A stretch of DNA of 64,000 bases from Paralichthys olivaceus (Eukaryota > Chordata > Actinopteri > Pleuronectiformes > Paralichthyidae). The translations under genes and the position numbers were made by a program. The DNA is taken from assembly GCF_024713975.1 (NCBI RefSeq), contig NC_091113.1, forward strand, positions 12,501 to 76,500, in the 5' to 3' direction. Positions within the stretch are counted from its first letter, which is position 1, and every line of letters begins with the position of its first letter. Of the stretch, positions 1 through 12,389 are shown piece after piece. The notes under the pieces were generated by a model. The model did not search any database. It was not told the DNA's origin and worked only from the letters and a program-made list of their open reading frames with translations.

Positions 1-567
1 ATACACACATTACAGTTCATGTTCATGTTGTAATTTAGATTGCATGTAGCTGTAGTAAACAAACTAATAATATTTTCTGACACAGGTCAACAGTCAAATC
101 AGACTAATTCATGCTTAAGATTCAACAACAGGTAACAACATTATTCACTCAAGGTTATTCTCAAATGTTCATTCTGGCTTTTTTACTGACTAAGTCCTTA
201 ACTGTAGAAAGCAACACAAAAGCTTTTCTACACAAACATCAAACAGGGTTAAAACAGAGTGAGACACTTTAAGATCAGTTCTTTAAAAGTGTATTCCTCA
301 GTAAACAATGACAGATGAGTCTCAGACTTGCATAAAAAATTCAAGAGATTTTTCTTTTCCTCAACAGTAACCATTTCTTTGGTTCTGACGCATTTGCTAT
401 TTGTACAAACAACAGATGTTAATTATGGACATTATCCATGGACTACTAAATTCTGTTTATACTGTGTACACAACACTATTATTAAATCTGTGATTGGGTT
501 TCAGTACATATAGTTTGAAATAAAGCAGTTAAAGGCTGAAGTGGGTCAGATTTTACAGGCGATTGGA
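1..567. other. racgap1 3' flank / 3'UTR
   Basis: This AT-rich stretch lies downstream of the racgap1 stop codon on the minus strand and should hold its 3'UTR. No coding exon, repeat family or convincing poly(A) signal was recognised. A 61-codon open frame on the plus strand has no family resemblance and is treated as chance. Confidence 0.4.
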
Positions 568-3500
568 TCAACTGGGTGAAGTGAAGAACTTCCTTCCTGT
601 TTCCACCCGACCACTGATGACAGTAAAAAAAACAAAAGACAAAATATAAACTTCAGTCACGGCTGCAGTGACATGACAATCATGTGGATAATTATTTTAT
701 TTGTATTCAAATTCACATCACTATAAAAAACATTTTATATAGTTATGTCATATAGTTCTTTTCTCTAGTTAAATTATCATCAGGTGATTATACATTAACA
801 TACTGTGATCATAGATTATCAGCAGGACCAGTTTTTCAGAGTGAATCAGTACATGTGTAAACGTTAATCAGTGAAGTTAAAGTTTGATAAACTGGTCACT
901 CAACATCTAGGGTTAGCTCCCTGTTCTCTAATTGGTGGATCTGGTATGTCGTGCTCTTACGTGGTGGTTAATGAGTTTCTGATCCTTCCTCTCACAGATC
1001 CTCTGCTTTGAATTTTATAGTAACTGTTTAACTCTGGAGACGTCAACGGCTGAAACAACGGACCTGAAATAATAACATTATGAATAAAAACATGACAGAT
1101 GTGTGTTCAATGTTTGCTCGACTATTAGTAAAAGCACAAATCGACTGCAAGACATCAGAGAACCAACATGTGTGGAAATTAAAGAATAAACTGTCAAACA
1201 TTTTCTTAAATTAAGCCGCAGAAAATGATCATATGGTCGACAGTATTCTCCGGACATATTAAAAAAACAGAAAGGGATGTCACATGACTTCAAAGTGGGT
1301 GTGTTTGGACAGTCAAAATCATTTCCCTTCCTAACCACTATTGCTTGACTTTATACTTTACTTACTTATCTTTTTTACTTTACATTTGGATTTATTTCTG
1401 ACTTCTTGTTCACAGAGAAACAAGAAGTCATGTCACATGATACCTTACTGTGTATTAATGCTGCGTTCCACACAACTCTGATGTCAGAATTTTCCGACCT
1501 TCTTGAAAAAGTGCAATGGAGCACCACTCATAGTCAGGATTTCCGACTTGTGAACTTGAGTCGTCAAATCGCTGCAGCTCTTCACTTCCTTTTTGCTCTC
1601 TGAGTCCTGATACTAAAGTACACATGTGCGCAGGAGAGTTTTCACGATGGGCGGGGAAGTGAGCTGTCTGCTGTGAGAGGGGTAGAGAAGAGAAATGAAA
1701 CTCAAAGAGAATTTCATGTTGCTTTAAACATTCACGTCAAAATTTGTACTCAATGGTCACAATACAGTCATTTAATACATCTCACGTGGAACAAGCAGTG
1801 AAATATATCAAGGATATTCCATTCATCGCCCACCCCTAATTAGAATGTGTTTCCAAGTACAGTAAGAAGTATGATGGCATCGTTTCCTTCTTTGTTTCTG
1901 TATGAACGGAAGCTGCAGTGGTCACAGTGGAATTGTCTAATTATGAGTCAAATAAACATCAGCTTCTCACAGTCAGACATTTTTGTTTAAGTTTGACTTC
2001 ATCCCATTACCGAGCATTGGAAGTCAGAAATCAGAAATTTCAAGTCAGAATATTCAACATCTGAGTTGTCTGGAAAGCAGAATAACTGAGAAACAGGAAG
2101 TGATGTCAGAAACTGTATTTGTCTTTCATTGAAACAGAATAAACTGTGATATGAATATGAAGTGAAGACAAACAAGCTGAACTGTGTTATCCGATGTTTT
2201 TATTTCCTCTCCGTCAGTGACGTGTAACATGTTTCAACTCACGGTGTCCATGTTCCTGACTGTGAGTCTTATTGGTGGAGGATGAAGACGACATTTGAGC
2301 TGAGTGAACAGCCAGGACACGCCTCCAGTAATCTTCAGGAAGAGACAAGAGTCGACAAATAACCTGTGAGGAATGATGTGCACGATGAATTCACACAGTC
2401 ATCTACATACACATGTTTATTCAGTCTTTTTCGGGTCAGACAAAGAAATTAGACTGAACGTGTTTGACGTCTACACGTGATTTGCTTTTCGTTCAGGTCA
2501 ATGAATTTGAGGTGAAGAGTGGTTACGAAGACTCTTACCTTCGGTTGAGTGTTTGTGTCTCTCATGATGGTCGTTGGCGACGGTTCAGACATCCCATGAC
2601 CAACTATAGTTGGTCCAAACACTCTTGCCAAATTATTCTGATCCATCTGACACTGAGGGCTCTTTGTCACCCTGATAAACAAAGAACAAAAGTGAAATAA
2701 AAAAGATTCTAGTAATTTCACTGATACTTCATCACTGTAAATCATTTCCTGACGAATAAAAAGTTCTGTAAAAATCTGGTTCAGTTCAAACTGGTTCTCT
2801 GCTCTTTTATTCTCTAATATGAATAATTTGTGTAATAATTATATAATTATCATCTAGTGTTAATGCATAAAGACTTATTACTTTATATTATGATATTCAG
2901 ACTTGACTTGTGGCATCAAATATTCGTGTTTCCAATGATTTGAAGTGACGCGGTTGTTGCAGGTCAGGCTCAGCTAACACACGTCAAACACATATCTCAA
3001 GTAGGTCTCATTTCCCAGAATGCATTGTGAAGTAAAAGCTGTCCAACAGGCTGGTTTCAACGAAACAAAGAAACAAACTGAGAGAAAGATTTTTTTCACT
3101 ATTTATTAAAAACTGCAGCAGTTTTAAGGTGGAATCTTTTCATGTGTTTTAATCAATAAATGAGTTCACGTTGTGAATCAATCAATAAACCTTTGGATTC
3201 CGAATGAAGACTTTGATATGTTTTTACTCTTTTTCCTGCTTCATATATGCTTCAATGAGACAAATATTCAAGAGTATAAAATCTATGAATTTTAAAAAGG
3301 AAAAATTATTATTTCAACAATTTGAGATTTTTTCCTCAAACTGCAGCAGCTCGACACCTGTGGTACCTTGTGGGAAATGAAACTGAAAACACGTATCACG
3401 TAACAAGAAGAAACTGAAAACTGTTAACTGAAAGATCTTACTTGTGTAAGTGAAGCATGAGAAAAGCCAGAGTGTCTCTGTTGGGTTTGGGTAGTTCTGC

Positions 3501-6500
3501 TATGGTCTGATAAAAGATGGCTGAGCTGTTGTCTTCATCAGACAGCTCTAAAAACACAGTGATGAAGAAGAGCTGATCTCACATCAGCTGGAAATAAATA
3601 ATTACTTCTTTTGTGTAGCACTTTTTAATACAAGTAACAAAGTGCTTTAAAACAAACTATGAAACTCTAACAATCATAATGAAAGAGGAACATAAACCTT
3701 GTTTTTATTGTTGTGTATTGATTTCATCATTGTCAGAACATTTAGAAATATTCAGTGTTCATACCTGAAGCCTCCATGAAGGTGCGGTGTAGTTTGAACG
3801 TCACCAGAGGTTCATTCAGTTTCCTCAGAAAGTCTTTGAGAACTCCACAAACAACATGGACATCATGAATGTTACCGAGCATGAGTGATGTTTTACCCTG
3901 CATGAAGCGATCGCTGAGATCCTTCACAACACGACCGCCGCCAGGGACCCGGTACAGACCCCGCTGCCGACAGACAGGTAGAGACATTTACCTATTTATA
4001 CTGTACAAAAACATGAGTTACATTCATACATTTCATGATCAGTGAAAAACTGGAGAAAGCAGCTGTTGGTCTGTGACAGAGCAGAGAGTGTCTCTGTGTC
4101 CCCACATCAGCCTGAAACTCTCCAGGTCATGAGTCGCTCTGTGAAAACTAAAATCAATTAAAAGTCTGTATTTCACAATTTTTACAAACCAGTGAACCAC
4201 ATCAATGTTCAGTTCTTCTACTTTTCTTTTATGGCTTACATACTCCATACTCCACTTTACCTGAGCTGAGAACAAAGTTTAAAGGTTGGCACTTGTGTTT
4301 TCTCTGGCGAGTGTAATTAAAATCACAGATAAAAACCTGCTTGGTGAAGAACTCGCCACACAGTAACACACAGATAGAATAGAGGGGCCGGTCCCCGCAG
4401 ATTCGGTTGTACCCGGCGGCTCTTCACCAGGAGCCTGAGCCGAAATACTTTACCGGCAGCAGCAGCCCACTGCTCCTCCTGATTCCTCTGTGGACAAGAT
4501 CGGATTAAATGTCCTTCTACACCATAAGCAAAACATTTCATGGTTTCCATCGTAGCGAAAACCACATTGTTGAATACGTCCACTTTTAAATTAAAGGTTT
4601 CTAAGAATCATGTAAGCCTGCCTCACAGATTCTACGTACCGTGGAGACCAACAGCAATACCAACCCACAGAGGCGCAAAAATTAATGATAAATAAAAGTT
4701 CCATGTAGGGGCTTTAATCTGATTTAATCTACAATCTGAATAACATTAACTCACCTCCTGCAGGCCCCGCCTTTCAATCTCTGTCACACACTCTGTGATT
4801 AGCCGAGGGATTCTGGGATGAGTCACTGGAGCGAACCTTTCCAATGAATCCTGGAAACAATATCAAATCTGTCTTTTGTTGTTTTCTTTAGTATTTGATT
4901 CAGTTGGAGGTATAATCTGGAGTGTTGATCTGAAAGGTTTAATCTAGATATCTATTCTCCAGGTTCTAATCTAGAAATTGAATCTAAGGGATTCATCTGG
5001 GGGTTTACACTGACACACCTGGATGTTTTATCTAGAGGTTTAATCTGGAGCATTAAACTGGAGGTTTAATCTTAAAGTTTAATATTTCAAATTATTCTGG
5101 AGGTTTCATCTGGAACACATCATTGTAGAGTGTAAACATTGAGGTTAATTCTAGATTTGTATCTGGAGATTTATTCTGCAAGTTTAAATCTGGAGATTTA
5201 CTCTGCAAGTTTAAATCTGGAGGTATAATCTCAAACTTTAATCAGCTAATCTGTGAAACTGTCACAGTAAAACTTCTATCCCTCTTTCCGGTTCATCTTG
5301 TCTGAAAGAGGCTGAAATCTGATTGGGTTAATCCAAACGTGGTAGAAATATAAAACGGACAAACCATCGGAGCTGAAGCTCCTGCAGCGGTGGCCGAGCA
5401 GCCATTAATGAATTTCTGTTTGCACTCTGGATGAGCGACCAGGCGACAGTTTCTGCACTTCACTGCCATCTTCCCAAAGCGAATCCTCTTACCACATGGT
5501 GAACAGGTCTCCGGTCGGATCACCTGCAGGCGGGAAGGTGAATTACAGCAACAGGTCAGGGTTGGTGACTCAGCGATGTTGATGTTCATAGTGCATCTTG
5601 GTGATTTTACCGTTTTAGAAAGAAAAATGTGTTTCTGGGTGTTCTCAGCTCTGTAGACGTGATCTTCAGTTTCAGGCTCTCTCTCTTCAGAGGGAAACCA
5701 CACAGACGTTTGATCTGACAAATAATCAACACATCACAGTTTTTATTCATGGTTATAAATTATGGTTATAGTTTTTATTTGTCACTTCCAACTGGCCTCA
5801 GTAACAACAGGAACCTTCATCAAATGTCAGAAAAATAGAAATCCTAATAATGAGGTTTTATTTTGTAACTACTTCTTTGTGAATAGAAAAGTCTACAAAC
5901 ATGTTAGATTTATGTTCTTATGTTGTTCGACACACTCTGATGAAAACATGACACATTGTCAAACTAAAAACACTGGATGAGAAGTTCATTTGACTGATGT
6001 GAACATTAATAACAACACATATAAAACAATGATAAAAACATTCTGAACTCACCTCCTCCTACTGAATATTCCTGACTGTCGCTCTGTGTTGGACGTTCAG
6101 GAGTTTCCTGAGTGATTCCTACGACCACGTGAATCTGACCTTGAGTATCCGGAGTCGTCACTGACGCCTTCACGACAGTCTCGACCTCCTGAGTCACGAA
6201 AAAAAAATTCAGCTTCACAGTTTTAATGTCAACTTTTAAAATACAAACAACTGAACGGAAAATCTTCTCCACATGATCTGATTCAACATGAAGTTCTTAG
6301 TATTTTTATCTCAAGAGTTGTGACCTTCTGTTTTCTATGAATCATACTCTGTAATAAATATCTAAAAATACAACTGTTAGTTCTTTAATTTATTGATCAC
6401 TGATTGATTATCACAACAACCATCAAGTAATTGTATTGTTCCATTCACCTTCTCTAAAGTTTTTCTCTCCAGCAGCTCTGAAGACATATTATTGCCTCTT

Positions 6501-8368
6501 CCTCGCTTAACAACAGGAACGCCGACACCTGGACCCATTGAGGAGCGCTGCAGAGAACCAAGAGAGCCTCAAGTGTCTGGCATCAGGGGGCGCCAGGGGA
6601 CCCTGACCCAAACATGGTGAAAACATTCTCTTTTTTTTCTGACTCACTCTCTTTTCTCTGACTCGAGATCGCAGAGGTTTAATCACAGTCGAGTCCAAAT
6701 CCTGGAAATGTTAAAACAAACTTTATTAACACATTCAATCAGGGTACAGATTTTTGACTGTTTATAATTGACATAAACAGAATTCATGAACAATTTATTC
6801 TTACATTAACTCATCTTAAAGGTTTTTGTGTTTTATAAGAAACACTTTGAGGTGACTTTTCTACAGTAAATAAAATATTCAGAATATAATTTTCTGTCCA
6901 AACTGTGATTTTAATAAAACATGTTTGTACCACGTCGTCATCAGTCCGATCGTAGCTGATGTCAGAGTGAGATAAGAACGACGATTCATCAATCACCGAC
7001 AACCTGAAGGGACAAATCGACACGTTACATCAATCAATCACTCAGCTGAACTCATCAATCAAAACTACTGAGGAAATGTTTCTCTCGTCTTTGTTTTGAT
7101 CGTTGATATTTTAATGTTTTAGTGAACTTTCCGTTTGCTGCTCCGCTGCTGAGTCACATTTCCTCCTCTGTGTTCAAACGTCGCTAACAGAGATTTCTGC
7201 TCGTCATTCAGACACGAACTTGATTTACTGTCGTGGACCAGGATATCGCACATGAGCTGCATCTGCCGCTGCTGCGAACCAGAGATTACAACAAATCACA
7301 TTAAACAAATTAGCTTAAATCAGATCATATTAGATCAGAATAAATCAGATTACACTAAACTAGATTACATTACATTAAATTCAGTGAGCTCAGATTAAAT
7401 CAAATTATACTAGATTAGATCTAATAGCAAAGGTTATGATTATTAGCTTTGGAAAGCATGCTCCCACCCATGATTCTACAATCATCAAAGGCCAGCCTGT
7501 GGAGTGTGTTGAAAATGATCAATATAGAGTCATTGCCTCTAAAACTTTAAGAACTGGGAAACACTTTGCAAACAAGCTCATCAGCTTTTGTCTTGCCATA
7601 GCACCTCAGGCTCCTGTAGGAGGTGCTGGCGCATATGAAGCTGGTAAAGCACTTTGTCGTGGATGTGTGAGGTTCCATTGCTGTCTGCTGTGTGTTTGTT
7701 TTCATGTTTTATGAATTGAGAAGGTGTGATGTCATCTTATTAACAAATGTGTTGTCTTTTGTTTCCTGTTTTTATCTTTGGATTGCTGTCTGCAAAACAA
7801 ATTTACCTTCAGGTTCTAATAAAGAAACCTTAAAATAAGATTTAATCAGATCAGGTTAAGTCAAATCAGACTTGGTCAGATCAGATTGGATTTTAGGTTC
7901 GGGCAACATCACGACAACATTTTAAGTAGGACTTTTGTCCCAACAAAATGTTAGATAAGTTTGTCCTCCTCCTCTGACATAACTTTAAACATAAATCTTT
8001 TATTTTGAAGGTGAGCTCACCAGGTAAACGTAGTCAGCCTCCATCTTGTAACGTTTCTTCATCTCTACATCCAGTTGATTACGAGCATGTTTCAGTTTTA
8101 CCTCCAGAGCAGCTTTGGCCACATCAGACTTCACCAGCAGCTCTTTGTATTTCTTCAGCTCCACCTCGGCCAACATCCATCGCTTCTTCACCACCTCAAA
8201 GTTCCTCACGACTTCAACCATCTCTGAAAAAAAAACCTCCATCACTCCATCATCCCTCCATCTATCCCTCCATCCATCCCTCCATCCATCACTCCGTCCA
8301 TTAATCCACCTCTTCTCACCACTTCAACCAGTTGAGACAAGAGACAGCAACTTCTATTACTGTCACTA

Positions 8369-8399
<31 letters not shown>

Positions 8400-8853
8400 C
8401 ATCATTAATATTAAAAATCAAACAGTGAACAGATGAAAGAAAAAAGGTCAAAGAAAATGAGAAAACAAATGTTGAGGTGAGGGGTATTCAGCTGCAACAT
8501 GACACTTCACCACTAGATGTCACTAAATTCTACACTGAGCTGAACCTTCAAGATCTGTTTTTATTTATTCACTTTATGAATCAATTCATCTCTTGTTTGT
8601 TTAAAATACATTTTCAAACATGATTTAAATTATATTGGTTTTATTTAATATCTATTTTTAAATATAATGTTTTTCTGTACCACAGAAATAAACTCAGTTG
8701 AACTGGTTTAGCTGGTTTAAACCGGATTCAATTAGTTAAAAGTGTGTGAACAGTTTTAACGTTGTCATGAACCAGACCCATGTTTTCCTCCATGTTGATC
8801 CTCTGGAGACAAAGAGCAAGAAGCTCCTCCACGATGACCCGAGACTCCCCCAT
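568..8853 (-). CDS. racgap1: Rac GTPase-activating protein 1 (MgcRacGAP/CYK4), centralspindlin subunit
   Basis: GAP for Rho-family GTPases. With the kinesin KIF23 it forms centralspindlin at the spindle midzone and drives cytokinesis. Coding exons in transcription order: 8853-8778, 8223-8021, 7271-7132, 7003-6931, 6701-6648, 6547-6449, 6188-6053, 5714-5611, 5523-5365, 4850-4755, 3963-3765, 3547-3442, 2671-2539, 2363-2243, 1063-961, 613-568. They total 616 codons with stop, 615 aa against about 632 in human. An N-terminal coiled coil (about 25-100) carries the KLKHARNQ motif. A C1 zinc finger at about 289-337 has all His and Cys ligands. The RhoGAP domain spans about 350-550, with arginine finger R385 in GLYR. 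The C-terminus reads RKFFTSPS, like the human NFFASPMLK. Exon 10 on the human pattern joins directly to the GLYR exon. Exon 3 stays in frame only with a non-canonical GA donor; all other junctions are GT-AG. The start ATG lies just after an acceptor, so upstream exons are non-coding. This could also be a racgap1 paralog. Confidence 0.93.
1459..2082. mobile_element. short non-autonomous DNA transposon with terminal inverted repeats
   Basis: The left end (about 1459-1490, beginning TGCTGCGTTCCACACAACTC) is an imperfect inverted copy of the right end (about 2045-2081, ending GAGTTGTCTGGAAAGCAG). The 620-bp body has no transposase frame. It sits in the racgap1 intron between exons 14 and 15 (1064-2242). 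The family is unassigned; a hAT- or PIF-like MITE is possible. Confidence 0.5.
4323..4590 (-). mobile_element. LINE ORF1-like zinc-knuckle fragment
   Basis: On the minus strand an 86-codon open frame contains a CCHC-like knuckle ([14 protein letters not shown]). It resembles the knuckles in ORF1 proteins of fish L1/Tx1-type LINEs. The second cysteine is replaced by tyrosine, so the finger is broken. The fragment lies in the racgap1 intron between exons 10 and 11 (3964-4754) and has no flanking splice sites that would make it a host exon. A gag-like domesticated exon is a less likely reading. Confidence 0.4.
4905..5240. repeat. degenerate tandem repeat, about 18-20 bp unit
   Basis: Repeated variants of GGAGGTTTAATCTGGA run through the racgap1 intron between exons 9 and 10 (4851-5364). 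Units are diverged and spaced irregularly. No other content is seen in this intron. Confidence 0.55.
7428..7835 (+). mobile_element. truncated non-LTR retrotransposon fragment (Rex1/L2-like)
   Basis: The plus-strand frame around 7440-7530 resembles the C-terminal reverse-transcriptase part of fish LINEs ([19 protein letters not shown]). The 3' end (about 7790-7833) has the GCAAAACAAATTT...AATAAAG style tail seen in these elements. Both flanks (7290-7425 and 7838-7890) are degenerate AAATCAGATTA repeats, so the element probably inserted into, or expanded with, a simple repeat. It lies in racgap1 intron 2 (7272-8020), antisense to the gene. Confidence 0.5.
8240..8405. repeat. microsatellites (CATC)n and (ATT)n
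   Basis: Two short arrays, CATC/TCCA repeats at about 8243-8300 and ATT repeats at about 8370-8403, lie in the racgap1 intron between its first two coding exons (8224-8777). Short open frames on both strands here are low-complexity artefacts. Confidence 0.85.
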
Positions 8854-9009
8854 CACGACCTGAGGTCTAATCAATACACAGTGATAATCAATACACAGTG
8901 ATAATATAAATATGGGATGATAAGACAGGAAAGATGTATTAAAAAAATTAAAAACTAATATTCAACATTTTGGGGCTCCCCACCATGACCTCTGACCCTC
9001 TTATAAATT

Positions 9010-9437
9010 AATAAACAGACAAAAAAACATTAAAACAATCAATCAACCAACAAAAACTAAGGAACAAACAGATAAACAACAGACAAAAAACATTAAAACA
9101 ATCAATCAACCAACAAAAAATAAGGAACAAACAGATAAACAACAGACAAAAAAACATTAAAACAATCAATCAACCAACAAAAACTAAGGAACAAACAGAT
9201 AAACAACAGACAAAAAACATTAAAACAATCAATCAACCAACAAAAACTAAGGAACAAACAGATAAACAACAGACAAAAAACATTAAAACAATCAATCAAC
9301 CAACAAAAACTAAGGAACAAACAGATAAACAACAGACAAAAAAACATTAAAACAATCAATCAACCAACAAAAACTAAGGAACAAACAGATAAACAACAGA
9401 AAAAAAACATTAAAACAATCAATCAACCAACAAATAA
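9010..9437. repeat. 63-bp minisatellite, about 7 copies
   Basis: The marker GGAACAAACAGATAAACAAC recurs at about 9061, 9124, 9188, 9251, 9314 and 9378, with a partial copy in front. The period is 63-64 bp and unit identity is very high, suggesting recent expansion or ongoing length change. It lies upstream of the racgap1 start codon, probably in the first intron between a non-coding exon and the ATG exon. Confidence 0.92.
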
Positions 9438-9486
9438 CAAGCAAAGAAAAAAAGAAAAGAAAAAAACTTGAACAAAGAAGAAACTC

Positions 9487-9640
9487 ACATGTCTCAGGTT
9501 CTGTTTCAGTCAATCACAGAAAAATGAATGAATGAAAGTTTAAACTCACTGTAACACAGCAGCTGTGATTCTCCTCAAATCAGTTGTGTCTGTGACCATG
9601 TGATTATTCCTTCTTCCTCTTCTTCTTTATAGCATTTCTC
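9487..9640 (-). promoter_or_regulatory. racgap1: candidate racgap1 5' non-coding exon and promoter region
   Basis: The ATG exon of racgap1 is preceded by an acceptor (exon edge at 8859), so a non-coding first exon must lie upstream. Two minus-strand GTGAGT donors, with exon edges at 9489 and about 9550, are candidates. No TATA box or CpG island is obvious. This is inference from splice signals only. Confidence 0.3.
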
Positions 9641-10404
9641 AGCCATTGTTTGGAGCATTACTGCCACCTTCTGTTCTGGAGTGTGCATGAGAAAGTAAAA
9701 GTCTAAATAAATGTTAAAAATGTCAGATTTTTCTGTTTAAAACATAATAAAAAAAAAATAATTAACGTCTTCTCTCATCTTCATAAACATATAATTATTT
9801 TAGAGTAAAAAAGTGGAGGATATATTCGTATATATTTTAATATAATATAGTATATATTAAAGTATATAGCCGGTAATCAAATCCTTGTCATGGTGAGTAA
9901 ATGACCTAAACCACGGCTGCTGCTATCTTCAAGCTAAAGTTTTGTGCAGATGATAGACTAATTCAGTTCCTTGTTCTCAATCTGCTCATGATTTACTATG
10001 AATTTAACTCAAGAAATAACTCATGTTCCTATGAAATAATATAAATTCTAAAAATAAAACTTAAAAGTGCAAACATGTTGCTGATTGTAATAAAACTGAG
10101 GAGCTACAGAACAAACAATGAACAGGGATTATTATCATTACAATGGAATCAACACAGATGCTTAGGGTTAGGGATAAAAACAGACGCATCACTCTGAGGT
10201 TTTTACTCTCCAGTTTATTCATGCAACACTCATCACAAATGGAAGTCGTTTCACAATCACTACACAACAGATATAAAGCAATCACCATGGTAACCCCTCT
10301 TTACGTCCACAACGACAGATATGCCAATAATCATTGTTTAAAGGGAGAAGGCGTTCTTTTGGCTTCAGTGTATCTGTGAGGACAGAAAAACATCAGCCTA
10401 CAAG

Positions 10405-10575
10405 AAAACCCGCCATGTTGGAGCCACATCCAGCTGTTCTCCTGTTTTAATGCTAATCCAGCTGTTCTTTTTTTATCTCTAATCCAGCTGTTCCCCTGTT
10501 TCAATTGTAATCCATCTGTTCTCCTTTTTTAATTCTAATCCAGCTGTTTCACTGTTTTATCTCTTATCTAGCTGT
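10405..10575. repeat. degenerate tandem repeat, about 37 bp unit
   Basis: Four to five imperfect copies of a unit built on TAATCCAGCTGTTCTCCTGTTTT lie in the intergenic region downstream of dpysl4. Confidence 0.6.
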
Positions 10576-10809
10576 TCTGTTCAAACATCTGTCTGAACAT
10601 CTCCTAGGAAGAACAGCATTTACAGAAATGTTGGCCAAAACAAGATATTGTTACCATAGCTACAACATGGCAACACTATGACTATGACTATGACAACGAC
10701 CACTGATGCTAACACTGCAGGATGCAAACACTGTAGAAAATTACAAAATGATCATGTTATAAAATGAAGTGTTCAACAAAACAAACACACTGTAAAAAAA
10801 TCCCTTCAG

Positions 10810-10829
10810 AGGTCAGAGGTCAGAGGTCA
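10810..10829 (+). promoter_or_regulatory. three AGGTCA half-sites in DR1 spacing
   Basis: AGGTCA occurs three times at 10810, 10817 and 10824, each separated by one base (G). Direct repeats with 1-bp spacing (DR1) are known binding sites for RXR heterodimers, HNF4 and COUP-TF factors. Whether this copy functions is unknown; it lies about 1.6 kb downstream of the dpysl4 stop codon. Confidence 0.4.
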
Positions 10830-11539
10830 ACGTCGAACACTAGCCATGGTCTGTGGTCAATAATTACTTTAGTTGCTTCAACCATAGTTAAAAAGTTTGG
10901 CTTGTGGGGGGGGGGTGAAGATATTCATTTGTTTTGGATTCTTCTGGGGGTGGAGTCATTTTATGATGTCATGTTTTAATCATAAAGGGGCATGGCTTCG
11001 AAGGGATTTCTCTTAACGGTAGCAAGTATCACTGGAGTTATTAGCACCATTTCCAGTCACATGATGTCTAATGTTATTAAAACTGATTAGTTCAAAAAAA
11101 AAAAATAGGTACTGGGTTCACCCTGTTGGGACAAAGAACCTGGAGTCAGTCCAACCAATAGAAACACTGACAGGACTGAGGACGTCACCACAGATTATTT
11201 TAAATGTCTCACAGTGAAATAACTGAACTAATCAAACATAAATGAGACTGAAACATCTGGACAAACAACCACTGCAGGTAACAGAGTAATCGCAGTTAAA
11301 TAACGTTTAAAATCCACAATGTGAAACTGTTCTGATCATTTTTCTGATGATGAAGTTAAATGAATGAAAAAGAAACAACAGGAATGTTCAGGCTTTTTAC
11401 TTCTACTAATATCATTTTTACTAATATTAATACTAATATTACAGTTACTTTCTAACCCTAACCCAAGATGAGAGGAAGTATTGTTAGAGTTCTCATTTAA
11501 AGAAATTTATCAAAAAACACAAAGTTCTGTTTGAAGGAT

Positions 11540-11780
11540 TAGGGTGTAGTTCTATTTGTAGGACATAATACTAGCTGTAGGATGTAGAACGAGTTGTGTG
11601 ATATAGTACTAGCTGTAAAGTGTAGTACTAGTTGTAGGATTTATTATTTTTTGTAGGGTGTAATACTGGTTGAAGGCTGTAGTACTTTTGTAAGGGTGTA
11701 GTACTAGTTGCAGGGTCTAGCAGTAGGGTGTAGCACTAATCATAGGTTGTCGTAGTAATTGTACTATAAACTGGTTCCAC
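11540..11780. repeat. degenerate repeat built on TAGTACTAGTTGTAGG
   Basis: About ten diverged copies of a roughly 22-26 bp unit lie in the probable 3'UTR or 3' flank of dpysl4. Confidence 0.6.
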
Positions 11781-12389
11781 GTCAACATTGGTGTTTTACA
11801 GATAAACTGAAGGCCGTGGCCAGGCAGGCAGGTGTGTCTTAAAGAAATATCCAAGTACTTCGGAGAACCAAGGCGACAACATAACCAAGCATTCTAATTG
11901 CAAGTTATATTACTTATTGTTGTGTGTTTGGAGGTTGAAGTTTTTTTTTTCTGAAGTCATAGTATTCTGTTCTACTGATTGACTGTTATAAGATGAAGTG
12001 TTAGCTCTACAGTTTAGTCCAAGTTGTTGAGTTGTAATTGTTGTAACATTCAGTTCTACGACTGTTGAAGGATCGTAGCTGTAGGATTTAGCGATAGTTT
12101 TTTTTTAAATAGTTGTCTGGTTGTTGTTTGGGAAAAGTATTTCTTAAAGTACTTCAGTTGTAGGGATTTACTTCTGTTTGTGTACTTGTAGGTTTTGAAA
12201 GGATGCAGAGTTTAACGTTACCTTTGAGGTTATTATCGGATTTAGAACTAGTTCAAATATTTTTGTTTCAGAATTATAAGGAAGTTCCATCATAATTGAA
12301 GTGATACTAAGGCCCAGCTATATAGTTGTAAGATTTGTACGGCTGCAGTAGGTCTAGTTGTATCTTGAAGTAAAAGTGAAGTTGTTGTT

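Larger units (their letters stand above)
9640..12389. other. intergenic region racgap1-dpysl4, including the dpysl4 3'UTR
   Basis: No coding exon is recognised. The region should hold the dpysl4 3'UTR (minus strand, below 12390) and the racgap1 upstream flank. It contains two degenerate tandem arrays, a G run at about 10907-10917, and a triple AGGTCA half-site cluster at 10810-10829. Candidate minus-strand poly(A) signals (TTTATT on the plus strand) occur near 10214 and 11642, but neither can be chosen from sequence alone. Confidence 0.5.

Noticed and set aside
2215..2242. racgap1 ending with a stop at 2214 by read-through of exon 14
   Set aside because: A strong GTGAGT donor occurs at 2242, and downstream exons at 1063-961 and 613-568 restore the family C-terminus in frame.
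9102..9513. Repetitive hydrophobic open frames on the minus strand
   Set aside because: They arise from the 63-bp minisatellite, whose period is a multiple of three; there is no start context, domain or splice support.
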